From assembly GCA_037176845.1 (NCBI GenBank), contig JAYKXP010000099.1, forward strand, positions 62,001 through 126,000: a DNA stretch of 64,000 nucleotides. The letters are read 5' to 3'. Below, one piece after another: positions 1 through 13,107 of this stretch. The position numbers were made by a program, and so were the translations under genes. The notes beneath the pieces are model-generated. The model saw only the letters and a list, made by a program, of their open reading frames with translations, did not search any database and was not told the origin of the DNA. The first letter of the stretch is position 1; every line of letters begins with the position of its first letter. The stretch comes from Paramarasmius palmivorus. Lineage: Eukaryota > Basidiomycota > Agaricomycetes > Agaricales > Marasmiaceae.

Positions 1-2635
1 GCCCATACTCTCCGGATGATTCTTCTCTGCCGCAGGATCCACAGAAATTGCTTCCCGACCCCTTGGAGCTATCGAGGACCTCAGGCTGGCTAGGGATTTG
101 GTTACGTAGGTCCAAAACCTCAACAGTCGTTGAATTGGAATCCGTATGAGGGCTTTATTTCGTAGAAATAGTTGTAGGGCCTTGAAAAGAGGCTGTAGGA
201 ACGAGATGGCCATTGGTGATGGAACGTGGACTTTGAGGAAGAAGACACGCCAAACACCACAATACAGGTTCTTGAACTCATGGTGATGAGCGTCAGAAGG
301 TGTGTTGGAATCCAAGCGCTCTCTGCCAAAGTAGCCTAAGATAGCCCGAGAGATGGTGCTTTTTGACAGGGAAAATCCACGTGCGATATCGGATGTATTT
401 TCGATAAGCTCGGCCGAAAACCCCGCACTACCGCCTCAAATTTCACTGTCACTGTCCACCGGCACCAATGTCCCTTCCTCGCCCAATCTAGTTCACTAAC
501 GATAAATGACACGCCCAAGACATTGGATTTCTAGAGCTCAAGCGCTCAAGTCACGACCAAGCGTCCTACCGTATGGTGTTCTAGCTCCGAGGATATCTCA
601 CCAACGCAGCTCCGGAAGCAACTCCCCAAATATTGTTTTCCCGGCCTAGTCTTTCCCATAGCCTACTCTGGCTTCAAGTGTTGGGTTTTCTCTACGGTCT
701 TCTTCACACCTTCGGACGATGTGTGCAATCAGGCGTCGTTTGTGCCAGGTACGGCTAGTGTCGTTCTGCTCATCAACCAATCTCAACCTCATTTCATCTC
801 AGTCTACCCGTGCTCTTCCCCCTACGGAATTCGAAGAAAGAACGGGAATTTAAAGAAAGAATGAGAAAAAGAAGAGTGAGGTTGAAAGAAGAGACTGGTT
901 ATGGATCGAACACAAGGACAACGACAACTGCCAGCCTCTTGCTGCACTCGCATCCCAGCCCCGATGAGACGACTCGTACGAGCTCGCGGTCATTTACAAC
1001 AGGTCTTTTTTGTGAGCTCCTCCATTCCTCTACGTAGCCCTCGCTGATCTCAACATCACAGCAGTCTTAGGAATCACCACTCCCGTCAACTTTTTCACCC
1101 AGGACGACACCTGAAGACGGTACCCACCCCTTACACCCATCTCTCTTCCTGGTACTCCCAAGCCCACCAACGCCCCGTGCGTTGTTCCACAAAAATATTT
1201 CGTCCTCGCCTCACTCCAATCCACGAACGACACAGACGTTAAAACACGCTCAAAAGATTCATAGCAAGGTTCGAGCTCGATGCTACTGCATGCAGTTATG
1301 CCTTCGGTATCCTACCGATGCCATTGCAAACGAGGACAGCTTTGTTGGAATGATCGAGTTATAGAAGGCATTGGCGAGTTGGTTTCCCAAGGGTAGAAAT
1401 TCCGGTTTGGTTAGGTTTCTATATCCGCACCTTCAAGGCGAGTATCCTAGCCGCTATTTCTACTTCTCTTTTTGACGCCCTGGCCAGAAATTAGATATCT
1501 TCTACACTGGTGCACGACATATCGGCTTCAGGTTGGGTTCTCTCTACGAACCTTGGGGTCGCACTGCAGTAAAGATGGGATATATGATCATTGTAGCTTC
1601 TTAGGATGTCAAGGTCGCCGAGAGTTTCATGCACTCCTGAGGTCGATGGAGAAACTGCACCATCTCGGCGCTGGTCCTAGTAGCGTATAGTGATATTCTT
1701 TCCTGCTCATCGTGTACGTAGAGATAGTGATGGCGGGATACCAGAGCAAAACCATAAAGAGTTTTGAGAGGGCACCGGCGGAAAAATGAGAAAGGATACA
1801 TAGATTATCACCGCGCGTTCTTCAGACATCGAGTCGTTGAACTTGAACGCGTTGAACCGGCGGTGAGTGAAAGCCGGCTAACTGGCGCTTCGGGGCTCAG
1901 ATCTCAGATCTCAGATGTCCCTCAAACGCGTACTGTCACCTCGTCTGCCCTTTACCCCCAACTCCCCGCCCTTCCTGGTACCTCTATCCTCCGTTTTCTC
2001 CAAAGAAATGGTCGGGGATGGTAGTTCCGACTCTATTTAGTCCCCAGGTCCCCAATACACTCTCACCTTCTCCTCCATCCGTGCTTCCAGGGCCTCAATC
2101 CAAGAGCACGACACCATGACAGACGCAGGGGGGCTCTTCAAGCAGGCTTACCAACAGACGAAGCTTTCATAGAGAGGCAGAAAGAGTTCTCGAGAAACAG
2201 GAGAGCGACTCGGAAAAACGAGGACTATCCCTTTGCGCCCTCGATTCTACCACAAGACCACAACCTGCACCCAAAATACCGACTTGGAAGAGTTACACGA
2301 CAACAAGACCTTGTTTTATTGGGGCGTTCAAGAGGAAGAGTAACGAGGTGTGTTTCCAAATTTCAAAGTCTACAGTTTGACTGAACTGCTCGTATGTAGA
2401 ATCAACGACTCTTGAAGGCCCCGTCGCCAAATTTTGGTTCCTCTCTCGCTCGCATCTCCTCTCGAAGTACGTTGACCAGCTATCGGGCACCCATTTGTCG
2501 TACTGAAACCGTACTTTTGGCTAGAACGTGCACTTTCCCGTCAGCCAACAAAGAGCTCAATCTCGGTCTCGGTTCAACGAATCCTGAACGACGGAGGAGT
2601 TCAATATCACCCCGAGTTCGGTGGGAAACGATCGA
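1..2635. other. No supported gene
   Basis: Only short open frames without recognisable domains are present on either strand. Positions about 1893-1918 hold a short tandem run of the unit CTCAGAT. The part from about 1760 onward could belong to the decayed kinase that follows, but no frame in it matches the kinase convincingly. I see nothing else to report. Confidence 0.5.
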
Positions 2636-2639
2636 TATG

Positions 2640-3700
2640 CATGCCCCCATGCGACTGGTCAAGGAAGCGATACAAGGGCACAGCAGCTCCGAATCGCGCG
2701 CGCTTGAGGAAGGCTGGGTACTCGAAATCGCATCCAACGAGAAGGAATTCCCGGATCCATTGTAGGACGATTCTGCCTATGTCCCCGAGGATTATTACAG
2801 GGCCACCTATCCCGAGCGCGTGAGGCTCTTCCCGGCGAACCACTTCCCTGCTCTATCACTAGCTTCTTCCCACTCGATAGATGGCGAGGTCATCTCGGAC
2901 ACCCTGTTTTTCCAATTGACACGAGGTTTAATGTTCGGTGGCGAGGAAAGAAGGTCCATTGTCGGATCTTCTTCCATTTGGGAAACCGTTGCAGTGTCGG
3001 AGTACATCACCGAAGGCAAATCATCGAGCTGGCGATCATGTCTTTCACAAGAAGCTAGCAGGTCTACACTGCACTGTTGGAGATGTCCTGGCTGTGGTGG
3101 TAGACGGCGAGGTTCAGTGCTTTACCGACCTGAAGGACGGCGGTAGAGGTGAAGAAGGTTTGTTGGTCCCTTATGGTTGTACTGTTCGACATCGACTCAC
3201 GGATTTACCAGGGTACCCCATACTTTCTCGCAACTGAAATCGAATACTTCCTTCGAATGCTTTCAATTTCATTTCATTGCGAGATCCGACACCACTTCTT
3301 CCGCGACCTAGAAAGTCTGTGGTGGATGTTCTCTACTTCAAAGCATCGCAACGAGGACTCTGAAACGCGTAGGGAGACGTTTATGTATCTCTTCCCTCAC
3401 CGCCGTGACTTTCCCGTGTACAAGCAAACTCGGGAGTCGGAATGATCTCCTAGCGAGACTTGCGGCTGACTTTGAATTTTGGGTTGGGTTGTGCGAGGTT
3501 TGGGCGTACTGGCTTTCAAGTATGAAGAACTCGAACGTAATCGTGACATTCATGCTTCGGTGGACGATATTCACGAGCAGACAAGAAGACAAGGGAGGCG
3601 TTGGATTATGAAGCTATTCATTCGTATGATAAGGCTATCAGCCTGTTATGGCCTTCTAGAATTACAAGCGATAAGCGGAAGTGCTAATAATTTATGCCAG
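2640..3700 (+). pseudogene. Decayed fungal-type (FunK1-like) protein kinase
   Basis: Several landmarks of the fungal FunK1 kinase family occur in the right order but in more than one frame. At about 3060-3130 the peptide AGLHCTVGDV followed by VDGEVQCFTDL sits where the family has its catalytic HRD-x-S-x-G-N loop and the later D-L-E motif. At about 3195-3230 comes YQGTPYFLATE, matching the activation-segment 'GTP-x-FMA-x-E'. At about 3285-3315 comes HHFFRDLESLWW, matching the family hallmark 'H-DLES-W'. A possible C-terminal tail lies at 3575-3690 in another frame. HRD reads as HCT, so the catalytic Asp appears lost. Frame changes and the missing N-lobe suggest a relic, though unrecognised introns could explain some of the shifts. 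Confidence 0.55.
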
Positions 3701-3727
3701 ACTAAACATGTTGAAAAATAACCTGTT

Positions 3728-6700
3728 TTATACTGTCGAGCGCGGCGCCGACTGCAGTGCAATGTCGTTACCTTCCGGACCGTCATTAGATCCTTGCCCA
3801 CTTCCAGCTCCCCCAAAGCGGCCCAACGTAGTCACGATTATTGCCCTCCTCACAGCTCGCCGGAGTACTTCGGCCCACTTCCTCACGGGGAAGGTCATTC
3901 TTGTCAGGGCCCTTGGTGCATGCCTTGTCGGTGGCGGGCTCTCCTTTTTAGTCATCAGACCGAACTCGATTAATTTTTCCTTGATGAAGTTGATTGTTTT
4001 CCGGGCAATCTCATCGACGATGAAATTATTCCCTTCAACCAACCACTTGTCCAGCGTTGCGAGGATGTAGGTGCACCAGATGATTGGGAATACAGTGAAA
4101 ACCCATGCACCACCAAGCAAAAGCTTGATTGTAATAGTGGATCGCTGAAGACACATGATTGAGAAGCCGAGCAGAAATAGGATGACTCTGGAAATTCGTT
4201 TCAGTAGCGGACCTCATCGAATAAGTGCAACGTACCCCCACATCAGAAATGCATAGGGCACCGAATAAAGGACTGCCAATGGCTCCAGTCCCCTTCTGTG
4301 CTTGGCAAACGAATTTAAAAATATAGCCTTCGATAAAAGTGATCAGTGCGGTCTTATAACTGCCAGGGATATTAGGTCGAACGTACTGAGCCTTCGACTG
4401 CCTCTTTAGAGTTAGCCTTGTTCTTCCTGGTAAGCATTAGACCGATGATAATGCTACCAATACTAGCCATCACAGACAGATAACTGGCTATCTGTGCGGG
4501 AGACTTGTTTGGGCTGGGTGTATCTTCGTCGACGGACTGTATAGCTAAGAACGCCACATTAGCGTTCAGTACCACGGTACCCTGATCGTGTTAGTTAGCA
4601 CATTTCCGTAGTAACTAGCGATGACGCAGAAGACAAACGTACAAGTAGAATTAATTGTTGCCATTCGGTGTTCATGTCGTTGATGAAATCATTCCAGGAA
4701 GTAGCATGTAGAAACCCGTCAACCCAGAGTTTGTCCAACGCTCGGCGGTAGGTACTGGGGGCATAAAACAACAGAGGCGACAGGATGCGTAGGAACAGCG
4801 TGCGTGGAGCCTTGTAGGAAGGACCATAGTACACAGAGCGATCCCGGTCTAAACGAGCCGCTGGCTGGCCATGGAAGTTACAGAACCGGTGCCGCGCTAT
4901 CGAGTAGCAGTGAGGAATGGTCGTTAGACATCGATTCTGCGTCACGAAGTCATTGAATGGCATACCAAAAAGATACATCAATTTACCTGCAGTAGAAGTG
5001 AGAATTGGCCAATTAGGTGGATATACTTTATGGGTCACTCACTGTATACCGATACACACTTGCTACTCTCCGCATTCTCTGTTACAGCGATGAGCATGTC
5101 GACTGACCTGATAATTGGCGATATGGTTACTTTGGATCTCATTTACCATTCCTAGCATGTGCTGTAACTCGTCGACTTTGTAGGGAACAGTGGTAGTGAT
5201 AGATGTAAGAACATCTGTAGTGGCGTGACTTGAGCACAACGAGAGGGCTACAATAATGAGGCCTTACCGCCAATACTATGGTTGAGAATGTCTCTCAACT
5301 CATCTGCATGTGCTGACTGCAAAGTGAATGAATCGGGGAAAAATTGACAGTGCTGCCTGCAGGGGTATAAGTGAATATTGGCCACACATCGTTATTGCAA
5401 CGATTTACCAATATTGAGCCTCGATCGCGTGTCCTGAAGAGCGCCGTCAATGAAAGGGATTACACGAGAAGTCGGATTGACATACGGACATGCGAAAACT
5501 TGGAGACACCTTGAATCTCTGACCAAACGTGCAACGTCGAGTCGTTCAGCTCGAATTTATCGAGCCAGAACACAACTCTTGCAGCATGATTTACCAAATA
5601 ATATTCACATCGATCGAGTTTGTGTTGTTTGTCAAGGTGCAGGTCGAAAACGATATTAACATGCTCAGGAAGCCGGATGCTGTGGTCGCGTATATATTGC
5701 TCATAGTGCTTGATGAGCCGGGTCACAAGCGAAAGAATGTCTGGGTCGTAGATGTTGGCGTCAGTGTATAATTTCTGCAAGAGATGGAATGAGAAAACTG
5801 GAAGAAGCGTATTAAATAATGAAGGTCATACGTACCTTCGGTCGATGCATGAAATATCGAGCCCCTTCCAAGTGAACGAATTCTTCCCATTCCGAAGGTA
5901 ATGGGTCACTGCAGGAAGAATGTTGGTAGATGGTGGAATAAATCGCATGACTACGAACTCGTTATCAGCAAAGTCTATCATCATTGATGGAAGTTCATAT
6001 ATCGTCAGTTTCTTTGGTCTAATTATAATGCATCAGTTCACTGATCTGCATAAACAATGGTATGCAACGCACACGGTATCTTCCCTATCATATCTGCGGA
6101 ACTTTTCTGGACAAACTGGTCGAAAGATGGGATATGCAGCACTAAGGCCAGGACCATTTGATTGCAGCTGGCCGATTCCTTGTACAGACCGCGTACCTAT
6201 CGCAGAAGATGTAGCATGAGGGACCTCCAATACGACAGGCTCTGTTGCATCGTTAGCACGAGAAGGTGACTCCGGGACGCTGGGTCGTAGTGCAGAAGTG
6301 GTGGCGAGAGTGGGGGGTGACACATGCACGGCGTAGCCATCTTTTAGGGATTAATATGGTAGGCTGTTAGTAACTTTGAAGGACTCACTTCCGGTATTCC
6401 CAGAGGATGCAGGACCGAGCTCATACCGAGACGGATCCCGGCTCGCTGGTGACTCGCTCGCGTGAATTGTCGTGCTTCCTGATGGAACTTGCGGACCTTC
6501 GTCTGCCATCTCAGCCGCAGAGTTCCTGGAAGAACACATCTCCGTCCCTGGGCACTTTCGTGTCCAATTGCTTCGCAATTTTGCGGCATACCGTATCACA
6601 TACGACCAAAAGGTCAGTAATCGCCGAATCGAGGACCCAAAAAAGACATTTTGACGTAGAAATTGTCGCAGAAGGTTGTAGAGTGTCTGCAGAGTTGAGA

Positions 6701-6746
6701 AGGGCATTGGCGAAGTGGCTGTAGATGTCAAAGGACGAACACTCAC
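3728..6746 (-). CDS. WW-like multipass membrane protein A
   Basis: This is a multi-exon gene of unknown function from a family common in Agaricomycetes, and a paralogue of the gene at 32753-35823. The N-terminal exon (6746-6351) has a hydrophobic/basic helix (RRLLTFWSYVIRYA) and then a Ser/Pro-rich linker. Around 5900-5830 a degenerate WW-like motif reads LPSEWEEFVHLEGARYF. The next exon (5780-5460) contains VNIVFDLHL and YYLVNHAARVVFWLDKFEL. Downstream come NFHGQPAARLDRDRS (about 4870), LDKLWVDGFLHATSWNDF (about 4710), a hydrophobic stretch with ASYLSVMASIGSIIIGLML (about 4470), and a last hydrophobic helix and basic tail ending at 3728. The second Trp of a true WW domain is not obvious. An alternative start is the Met at 6707. 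Exon ends are approximate. Confidence 0.72.
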
Positions 6747-6789
6747 AAGGAAAAATAAAAGGCGACGAAGACTCCACGGCTCTACTTTT

Positions 6790-8572
6790 AGTTTGATGTT
6801 CTAGCCCATATTACCAGGGCGTAACGCCCACGAAGCATTCTTTCTCGAATCTTGAGGCGTTAAGGTTTATTTGCTCCAGAAATCACCTGTGTTGATTGAC
6901 AGCAGAACTGAAAGCCGGTCGCCGAAGTTCCAATCCGGGTTAAATCAGTTCTTTCCGCGCACAAAGCACATCTTCGACAGGAACAATTCGGCGTTGCATA
7001 GGCGCTGAGGTAGTTGACACTGTGTTTCACTTTGGATACCCATATGTACAAAGTATATTCCGATATGATCGTGCTTTTCAGCGCTTTTGCCCAGAAATGT
7101 TCATCCAAAGTGTGTCCTTCCCTGCGGATGATGAGGGGAGGAGAAAAATAATTGATGAGCGGAAGACGACGAGTGAATCAAATAAGTAAAACTCACACGT
7201 TCGGTCACCAATATCCAAATCCAACGATTCGACGCACCATTCCACCTTCCAGTCTGGCAGGGCAAGCAGGCACGGCCAGGATCTACTTCCAGGGGTTGTG
7301 ATTCAAGGTAGGGATATCCATCAGAGTAAACAACGACCCCACCCATACTATCATCCTATAATGAGCTATGATGAGCGTCATTGGTGGAGCACAGACTCTT
7401 TTCACCCACCAGATATCGGCCGCAAAGATACCACCGCCAACACCCCCGACAGACGCTAAAGAGGAAGGTCGTTTTGGCTACGCGAGAAATATGAAACAAG
7501 ACTCGTTTTCTTCGCGGAACGCTGTCTTTCGGAATTCTCCTGTTAAACCAGTCTACGTAAGGAGAACCAAGATTGCTTACCGTCTCTGTACGGCCAGCGA
7601 AACGTTTCTACTTCATAACGGTGCCCTACGTGCATAACTTCCTTTAACGTACGATTTGGTTGTAAGAGTCCGAGGGTGATGTGTGAAGGCAATGCTCGCG
7701 AAAAGATGGTTCAGACAGTAGACTCCGGAGACTACACGGCAAAGAGTCAGAGATGGAGCACCGGAGGAAATTGCTGATGTACCTTCAATGTCGACAAAAG
7801 ATTCCACGATGGGTGCCGAGTTCGAGCTGTGACGAAGGGACACCAACGATGAGAACTGCATTGATGTAGGATCGAACAAGGAAAGGTATCTATTCCTGGT
7901 TGGATTCGGGCTTGGGGTGCTGGGTGGGGGCGGGGAGGTGCAATTCCGAGGTGCATTTGACTATTGTTCCTGCAATGAGCCAGAACAAAGTGTAGAGGTA
8001 GACAGAAAGTGCGTTACCTTTTTGAAGACCCCTTACAGCCTCGTATCAATCCCCAACCAGGCAATAGTACATCTGTGCCTCCGTAGAAGGTAGAGAGTAT
8101 CGTGGAGGGCCGAAGCACGGATGCCCAGAAAGTTGCCAGAAATCTTGAGTCTTGACTCGACCAGCCTGAGCCGGCGACCACGGACCGTTCGTTGGTGCGG
8201 ATTTATCCGGCCCCGGCAACTCAACTATTGACCTTGGCATCGCCGCTTCTTCTCTACCTGAATTCTACTCAACTTGAACTTCCGCCTGAAGCAGCTAGGT
8301 ACCTGCAACCTCACAATGCGATCCTCTGTTCTGTCACCACTTGAACTCATTCATATACTACTCTGTCTGCAGTGGTCTCTCCAGTTTCCTTCGAAACCTC
8401 CGCAAGACCTTCGGATACGACCATAGTAGAATTCAACTCCGATAGCCCCAGCCCAGGCTATTCATTCCACGCTCACTCCAGCGATATGTCGACATGCTGC
8501 CTTCTGCTTCAGGGAGATCGATAAATACCTTTTGTCAGCTCTCGTCCTGGAGCCGCTTGCTTCCTTGCGAAC
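6790..8572. other. Intergenic region, no supported gene
   Basis: This lies between the divergently transcribed WW-like gene A (-) and the epimerase-like gene (+), so it should hold both promoters. Open frames at 7101-7346 (-), 6860-7108 (-) and 7368-7637 (+) show no domain and no paralogue in the window. The stretch 8240-8570 is pyrimidine-rich and is probably the 5' region of the next gene. Confidence 0.45.
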
Positions 8573-9930
8573 ATGGCTTCAGCCCCTGGATATCGTGTCT
8601 TTATGCTTGGTGCTACGGGCTATGTTGGATCTCAGTTCTTGATAGAACTATCCCGTTCCGAGAAGTCCAAGGCCCTTTACATTACAGCTCTTGTTCGAGC
8701 TCTTACGCCGGAGAAGGAAAGCAGGCTGAAGAAAATTCATCCAGCGATTCAAGCAATCGAAGGAAATCTGGATGATGAAGACATCATACGAGAGGAAGCG
8801 TCAAAGGCGGATATCGTGATAGACTGTGCCAGTTCTGACCACTGGCCTTCAGTGCGAGGTGAGCCTGGTTGTGTCGAGTGATTTCGACAGAAGGTGACGA
8901 TTACTCTCCCTAGCCACCCTTGCTGGACTCGAGAAACGATCCGGTCAGCAGCCAGGAAATCCGCCGCTATATATTCACATATCCGGTACTAGTATTGTTA
9001 GCGATAACTGCAAAGGCGAAGACGTGGAGCCTGTCGAGCACACCGACATCGGGCTCAATCTAGAACAACTGCCGCCAGCGAATCCGCACCTCCATTGTGA
9101 TATCCCTATCGCCCACGCCGGTACGAGGCGAGAGAACCCTGTTCGGACTATTATCGTCTTCCCCGGATGGATATACGGCGTAGGCGAAGGTCTGCTCGTC
9201 TCCATGATGCATATCGCTTGAAATTCTGACATTCATCAAGGAATACAAAAGGTCACAGTCGCGTACCGAATCTTTTTGGATCTTGCCAAGACGACCGGAT
9301 ATGTAGGAACGTGGGGAAAGGGTCACAATGGGACGAATAATATCCATGTGAAGGACGTAGCAAAAGCGATTCGTTTTCTGCTGGAAGCTGCTCTCGACGG
9401 AAAGGTTGGTGGTGTAGGTGCAGGTACCGATGATCTCTGTAAGTGTTCATTCGATCCATTGCATCTGTTGTCGTTGACATGGAACAGATTTTGTGTCAAG
9501 CAACGAGAAAGTCGTACCGAATGCTGAAATTATGTCGAGGATTGGCAACGTTAAGATCCTCGACCACTCCTTTACATTGTTTGCTGATTCCTGTTTCTAG
9601 ACGCTGTATCACGAAGGTCTAGTCGGCATGCCCGGCTCAAAGCCGTTTCCGGACGAGATCGTGGAGCCTTTCGGACCTCGTAAGCTATTCTTCATGCACA
9701 GAACGAACCACTCTGACATCAATCAACCAGTCGGCTGGTCTGCGCTTGGAGGGAACGTTCGCACTCGTTCCGATAAAATGGCAAAGTTGGGTTGGCAACC
9801 CACAGAGACGCGCAAGAAATCTTTGTTAGATTCGTTGCCCGAGGAACTAGATATTATTTTACAGGAAGTGAAGAACGCCGCAGGTGCTAGCATTACATCG
9901 CCGTTCAGACCTTCCGAAATGAGAAGGTAA
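8573..9930 (+). CDS. NAD(P)-binding Rossmann-fold epimerase/reductase
   Basis: The protein is predicted to be a cytosolic NAD(P)-dependent epimerase/reductase of the extended SDR or NmrA type; its substrate is unknown. The N-terminus FMLGATGYVGSQFL carries the glycine-rich G-x-T-G-Y-x-G nucleotide-binding motif. The chain continues with EGNLDDEDI, ADIVIDCAS, PLYIHISGTSIV and IIVFPGWIYGVGEG, all at the usual SDR strand positions. Deduced exons are 8573-8858, 8914-9189, 9241-9438, 9488-9549 and 9601-9930, giving 383 residues with every phase consistent. The classical YxxxK pair is not evident, which favours an atypical or NmrA-like member. The last 26 nt overlap the 3' end of the convergent gene on the other strand. 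Confidence 0.82.
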
Positions 9931-12093
9931 TCGTAGGTACCTCTTCCAAGTCCGAGGGTATCGTGTAGGTCAGATCGTAATAGCGTAGATCATTTATCGT
10001 GCCCGATCCATATTGGAATGTTCTTGTGCCGTTGAGAACGTTCCCTGAAACGCGAAGAGAAAGGCCAGGTAGCTCTCCAGTGCCATTTGCCAGGAAATCT
10101 GCAGGAAGGGTCACGAAGTTGTGTCCGGAGAACAGGAATGTCATGGTGTTGGAGCTTGGCCCATCGGACGATGGGAATGCTTTAGAAGGCGGATATGATA
10201 TGGTGAGATTGTTTTCCGTCGCGATGGCAGAAATGGTCTTGGATGTAGAGCGATGCTGGTAATGCAAGTCAGACAGAGACGTCTTCAAGACGATAAACAA
10301 AAGCTTACTAGCATCCAAGCGGTACTTCCGCTAGGTGTAGACCAGAGAATATTTGCAGGAACGAATTGGCTAGGGTTGCTAGCAGGCCCTCCGACAACAT
10401 TTTCGTCGACTTCGACTGCACCGACACTGAGCCCCGGACCTGTCCAGGAAGTATAGTTCCGTGGATAATCCGGGTTATCAAACGGAGGAGAAAGTGTTTG
10501 GGCGAAATAAGAGTGACCGGTGCCACTCAACGCCTTGAGCTGTGAGATGACAGAGTCAGGCACATAGGGATCGTGGAATTTGGATACGAGCGGTGTCCTG
10601 TGAACAATGTGACACTCAGTAGGAATCCAAGGTCTCGAAGAGACCAACTCACAAAGGCGATATAGCAGCGTCTTCGCCATGATTGCTGCCTATCAGCGGT
10701 ACCGGAATAGAAGCGGTTCGGTCTTCGATGCCTCCAATCAATCCCGTTATTTGCGAGCCCAATATCCCGTAGTATTGTTTCTGTATGACATCGCATCAGT
10801 ATCCTGCTTTGCGCCACCCGGTGATTTGCATCATACCAGATCGTATCCATAAGCTCGATCCCAAGCACCACCTAAGGCGGTCAAAGTCGGGTTCCAGTAC
10901 TGCCCGACGGATATCCAGGTTTTCTCGATGATTTCTTTGGCTCGCGTCACAATTACTGAGTCTTCCGGCATATACCCCCAGAGCGACAATGTGTAGAGCG
11001 TGACACCGGTGTATGTCCCAGAGTTGAACTTGAGCTACTTGTCAGGCTGAATAGTGGTATTCAAAGAATAAGCATGCGCACCTCGCTCAGAGTTTCGAAC
11101 TTGTCAAATTCAGCTATACCCTCTTCTGCCCACTTGTCTCCCCAGGATGTCATGTTCGCATCGCCCTGCATGTTACCGACATATGTAGCAGCCATGATTC
11201 TCATGTACCTTCGTAAGCACCCGTAAGCACGACAAAGAAGCTGTTCGGTACGAATTTGGGATCACCAGGGATTGCTATATATCGGGCGAACTGGTATAAA
11301 TCATTAGCGCGGCATTTTCAGAGGCTTCTTTCGATGCTCACGATTCTCGCCATCAAATCCAGCAACGCGGTAACCATCGCCAACCGTCGCGTTGTACATG
11401 CTCTCCTTCATGAGTACGACTAATTCTGGGTCAAGAAGATGCTGGAATTCCTCCATCACGATTATCCACGATGTGCAAACGAATAGACCTTGGTTGGGGT
11501 CATATGAGTTGTAAATCTACGTAAGAACATCAGAAGAAAGCTCCACGCCCGGATGGGGTCACAGACACATACTCTGGGTGGATATACATCGCTGGGATCC
11601 GGTGCGTCGATGTTGTTTTTGAAGGTACCATACCAGAGCTTTGAGGGGTCTTTATACTTTGAGGCCGAATAGTAACCTCAATACTGGGAGTAATAAGAGA
11701 TAGGATTGTTCAAACCTGATACGATATCCTGACATTAAACAGTGTCAGATGGTGCAAAAGAAGTCCAGAGAACTCGACCCACACGTCTTTGATCATCTGG
11801 GATGCGACTTCCACATCATCGTCCTCGTTACGTGCCAGTAGTCCTACTGCATACCAAGCCGAATAGCGGGGAGACGAGAACTATAGGACATATCAGTGGT
11901 GCACCATAATAGGGTATGAAGGGCCTACCAGAAAAGGCGGAGCAAATACGAGATCCAGCTGGTTCATGGAATAGTCGAACAACGCTCTTTGGTGCTCAGG
12001 GAGGTCATCCAAGAACGATGCTGAACATATTTGCAGTAAAGCGCTCACAGAGAGAGCCAGAGAGAGAGGGCGTAGCATTGCCAGGAAGAGCAT
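9905..12093 (-). CDS. Conserved secreted fungal protein, possible glycosidase-like toroid
   Basis: The start at 12093 gives a clear signal peptide (MLFLAMLRPLSLALSVSA, then LLQICSA). The mature protein begins SFLDDLPEHQRALFDYSMNQ. Later exons encode FSSPRYSAWYAVGLLARNED (about 11880-11820), KLWYGTFKNNIDAPDPSDVY (about 11640-11590), YNSYDPNQGLFVCTSWIVM (about 11510-11465), a segment with EDRTASIPVPLIGSNHGEDA (about 10720-10670), and a C-terminal part rich in predicted beta strands and N-glycosylation sequons ending ITFSFRKV at 9905. The repeated aromatic helices resemble an alpha/alpha-barrel glycosidase fold, but I recognise no catalytic residues or named family, so enzymatic function is inference. 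There are at least seven introns and boundaries are approximate. An alternative GTG-type extension upstream to 12147 is unlikely. Confidence 0.7.
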
Positions 12094-13107
12094 TCGGCGG
12101 TTCTCTTTGAGAACGAGATATTTATGTGTCCACAGGGTTGACGGCACGCGGTCCGTCGCTCCGAGTCCTCCTGATCTAGTCGCATGTTATCGTGTACGCG
12201 AGGTTGTCGCCGTGGCATTCAACGAATATCGAAAATGTCGTCGCTAATGATGTCCATGAGGTATCTTCTCTCTGACATTGGTATCTTGTACCATCCGTGG
12301 ACGCGTGCGACAGAAGGCGAATTTGCATTTTCAGCCTTTCTGATTGATGTGTTCGAAGTGACAGGGCAATAGCCAGGACTTGGGTAGGATATAAATGTTC
12401 CAGTGGAATGCTCTGTGAGTCTGTAAACCAAGAATTACGCCTGGACATGCGAACTTGCCGGGCGAATAATGCACCCATAAGCAAATGCTACATGCGAATG
12501 GAAACAAAAAAATCAACACAACCAGTATACACCCTAGAGTGATCTATGCCAATAGAGCAGAGGATAGAATAGATGGGAGATTATGGTATAGTGGCAGGGA
12601 CCGAGAATTCCAGAAAGAAATCTCGCACTGCAGATGCCTTGCAGATGCCAGGTACCAGTGAAACGCTCCTTATCATCGCGCCTCAGCGCCAGCGTTGTGA
12701 TTGCATCGAGCTCGGCTCAGGTACTATAGTAATTGCCGTACGGTAGGTCTTCAATATTATGGATTGCCAACGCCTGAATTGAACTTCGGAATCGTATTCA
12801 CCATAGGCTAGTGTTAAGATATTACTGCGAAACAATCAATATCGAATTCTTGGGACCTGGAATAACCACTTACACTTGATTCCCGTATCTTTTGTCCTTA
12901 GAAAGGCTCCGTAATCGCGCAGAGACGCACAGTCGCCTGGACTGGTTGATGATAGCACAGCTCTGAGATGCACGGCGTGACACTGACGCTGTCAGTCACA
13001 CTTGGTCACAAGCCACGTCTTCCGCTCTCTCTCAATTAAAGTGCCCAAATTTCGAGGCCTGTCTCAACTCCCCTTCTTTTTGACAGCCTCAGGCCAACAC
13101 TGCGAGC
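12094..13107. other. Divergent intergenic region
   Basis: This region lies between the secreted-protein gene (-) and the coatomer gene (+) and should contain both promoters. Open frames at 12176-12519 (-) and 12184-12372 (+) have no recognisable content. Positions about 13040-13080 are pyrimidine-rich just upstream of the coatomer start codon, a common feature of fungal core promoters. Confidence 0.5.

Noticed and set aside
7101..7346. Open frame with several Trp/Cys residues on the minus strand
   Set aside because: A possible intron near 7200-7140 does not lead to any recognisable product; no second line of evidence.
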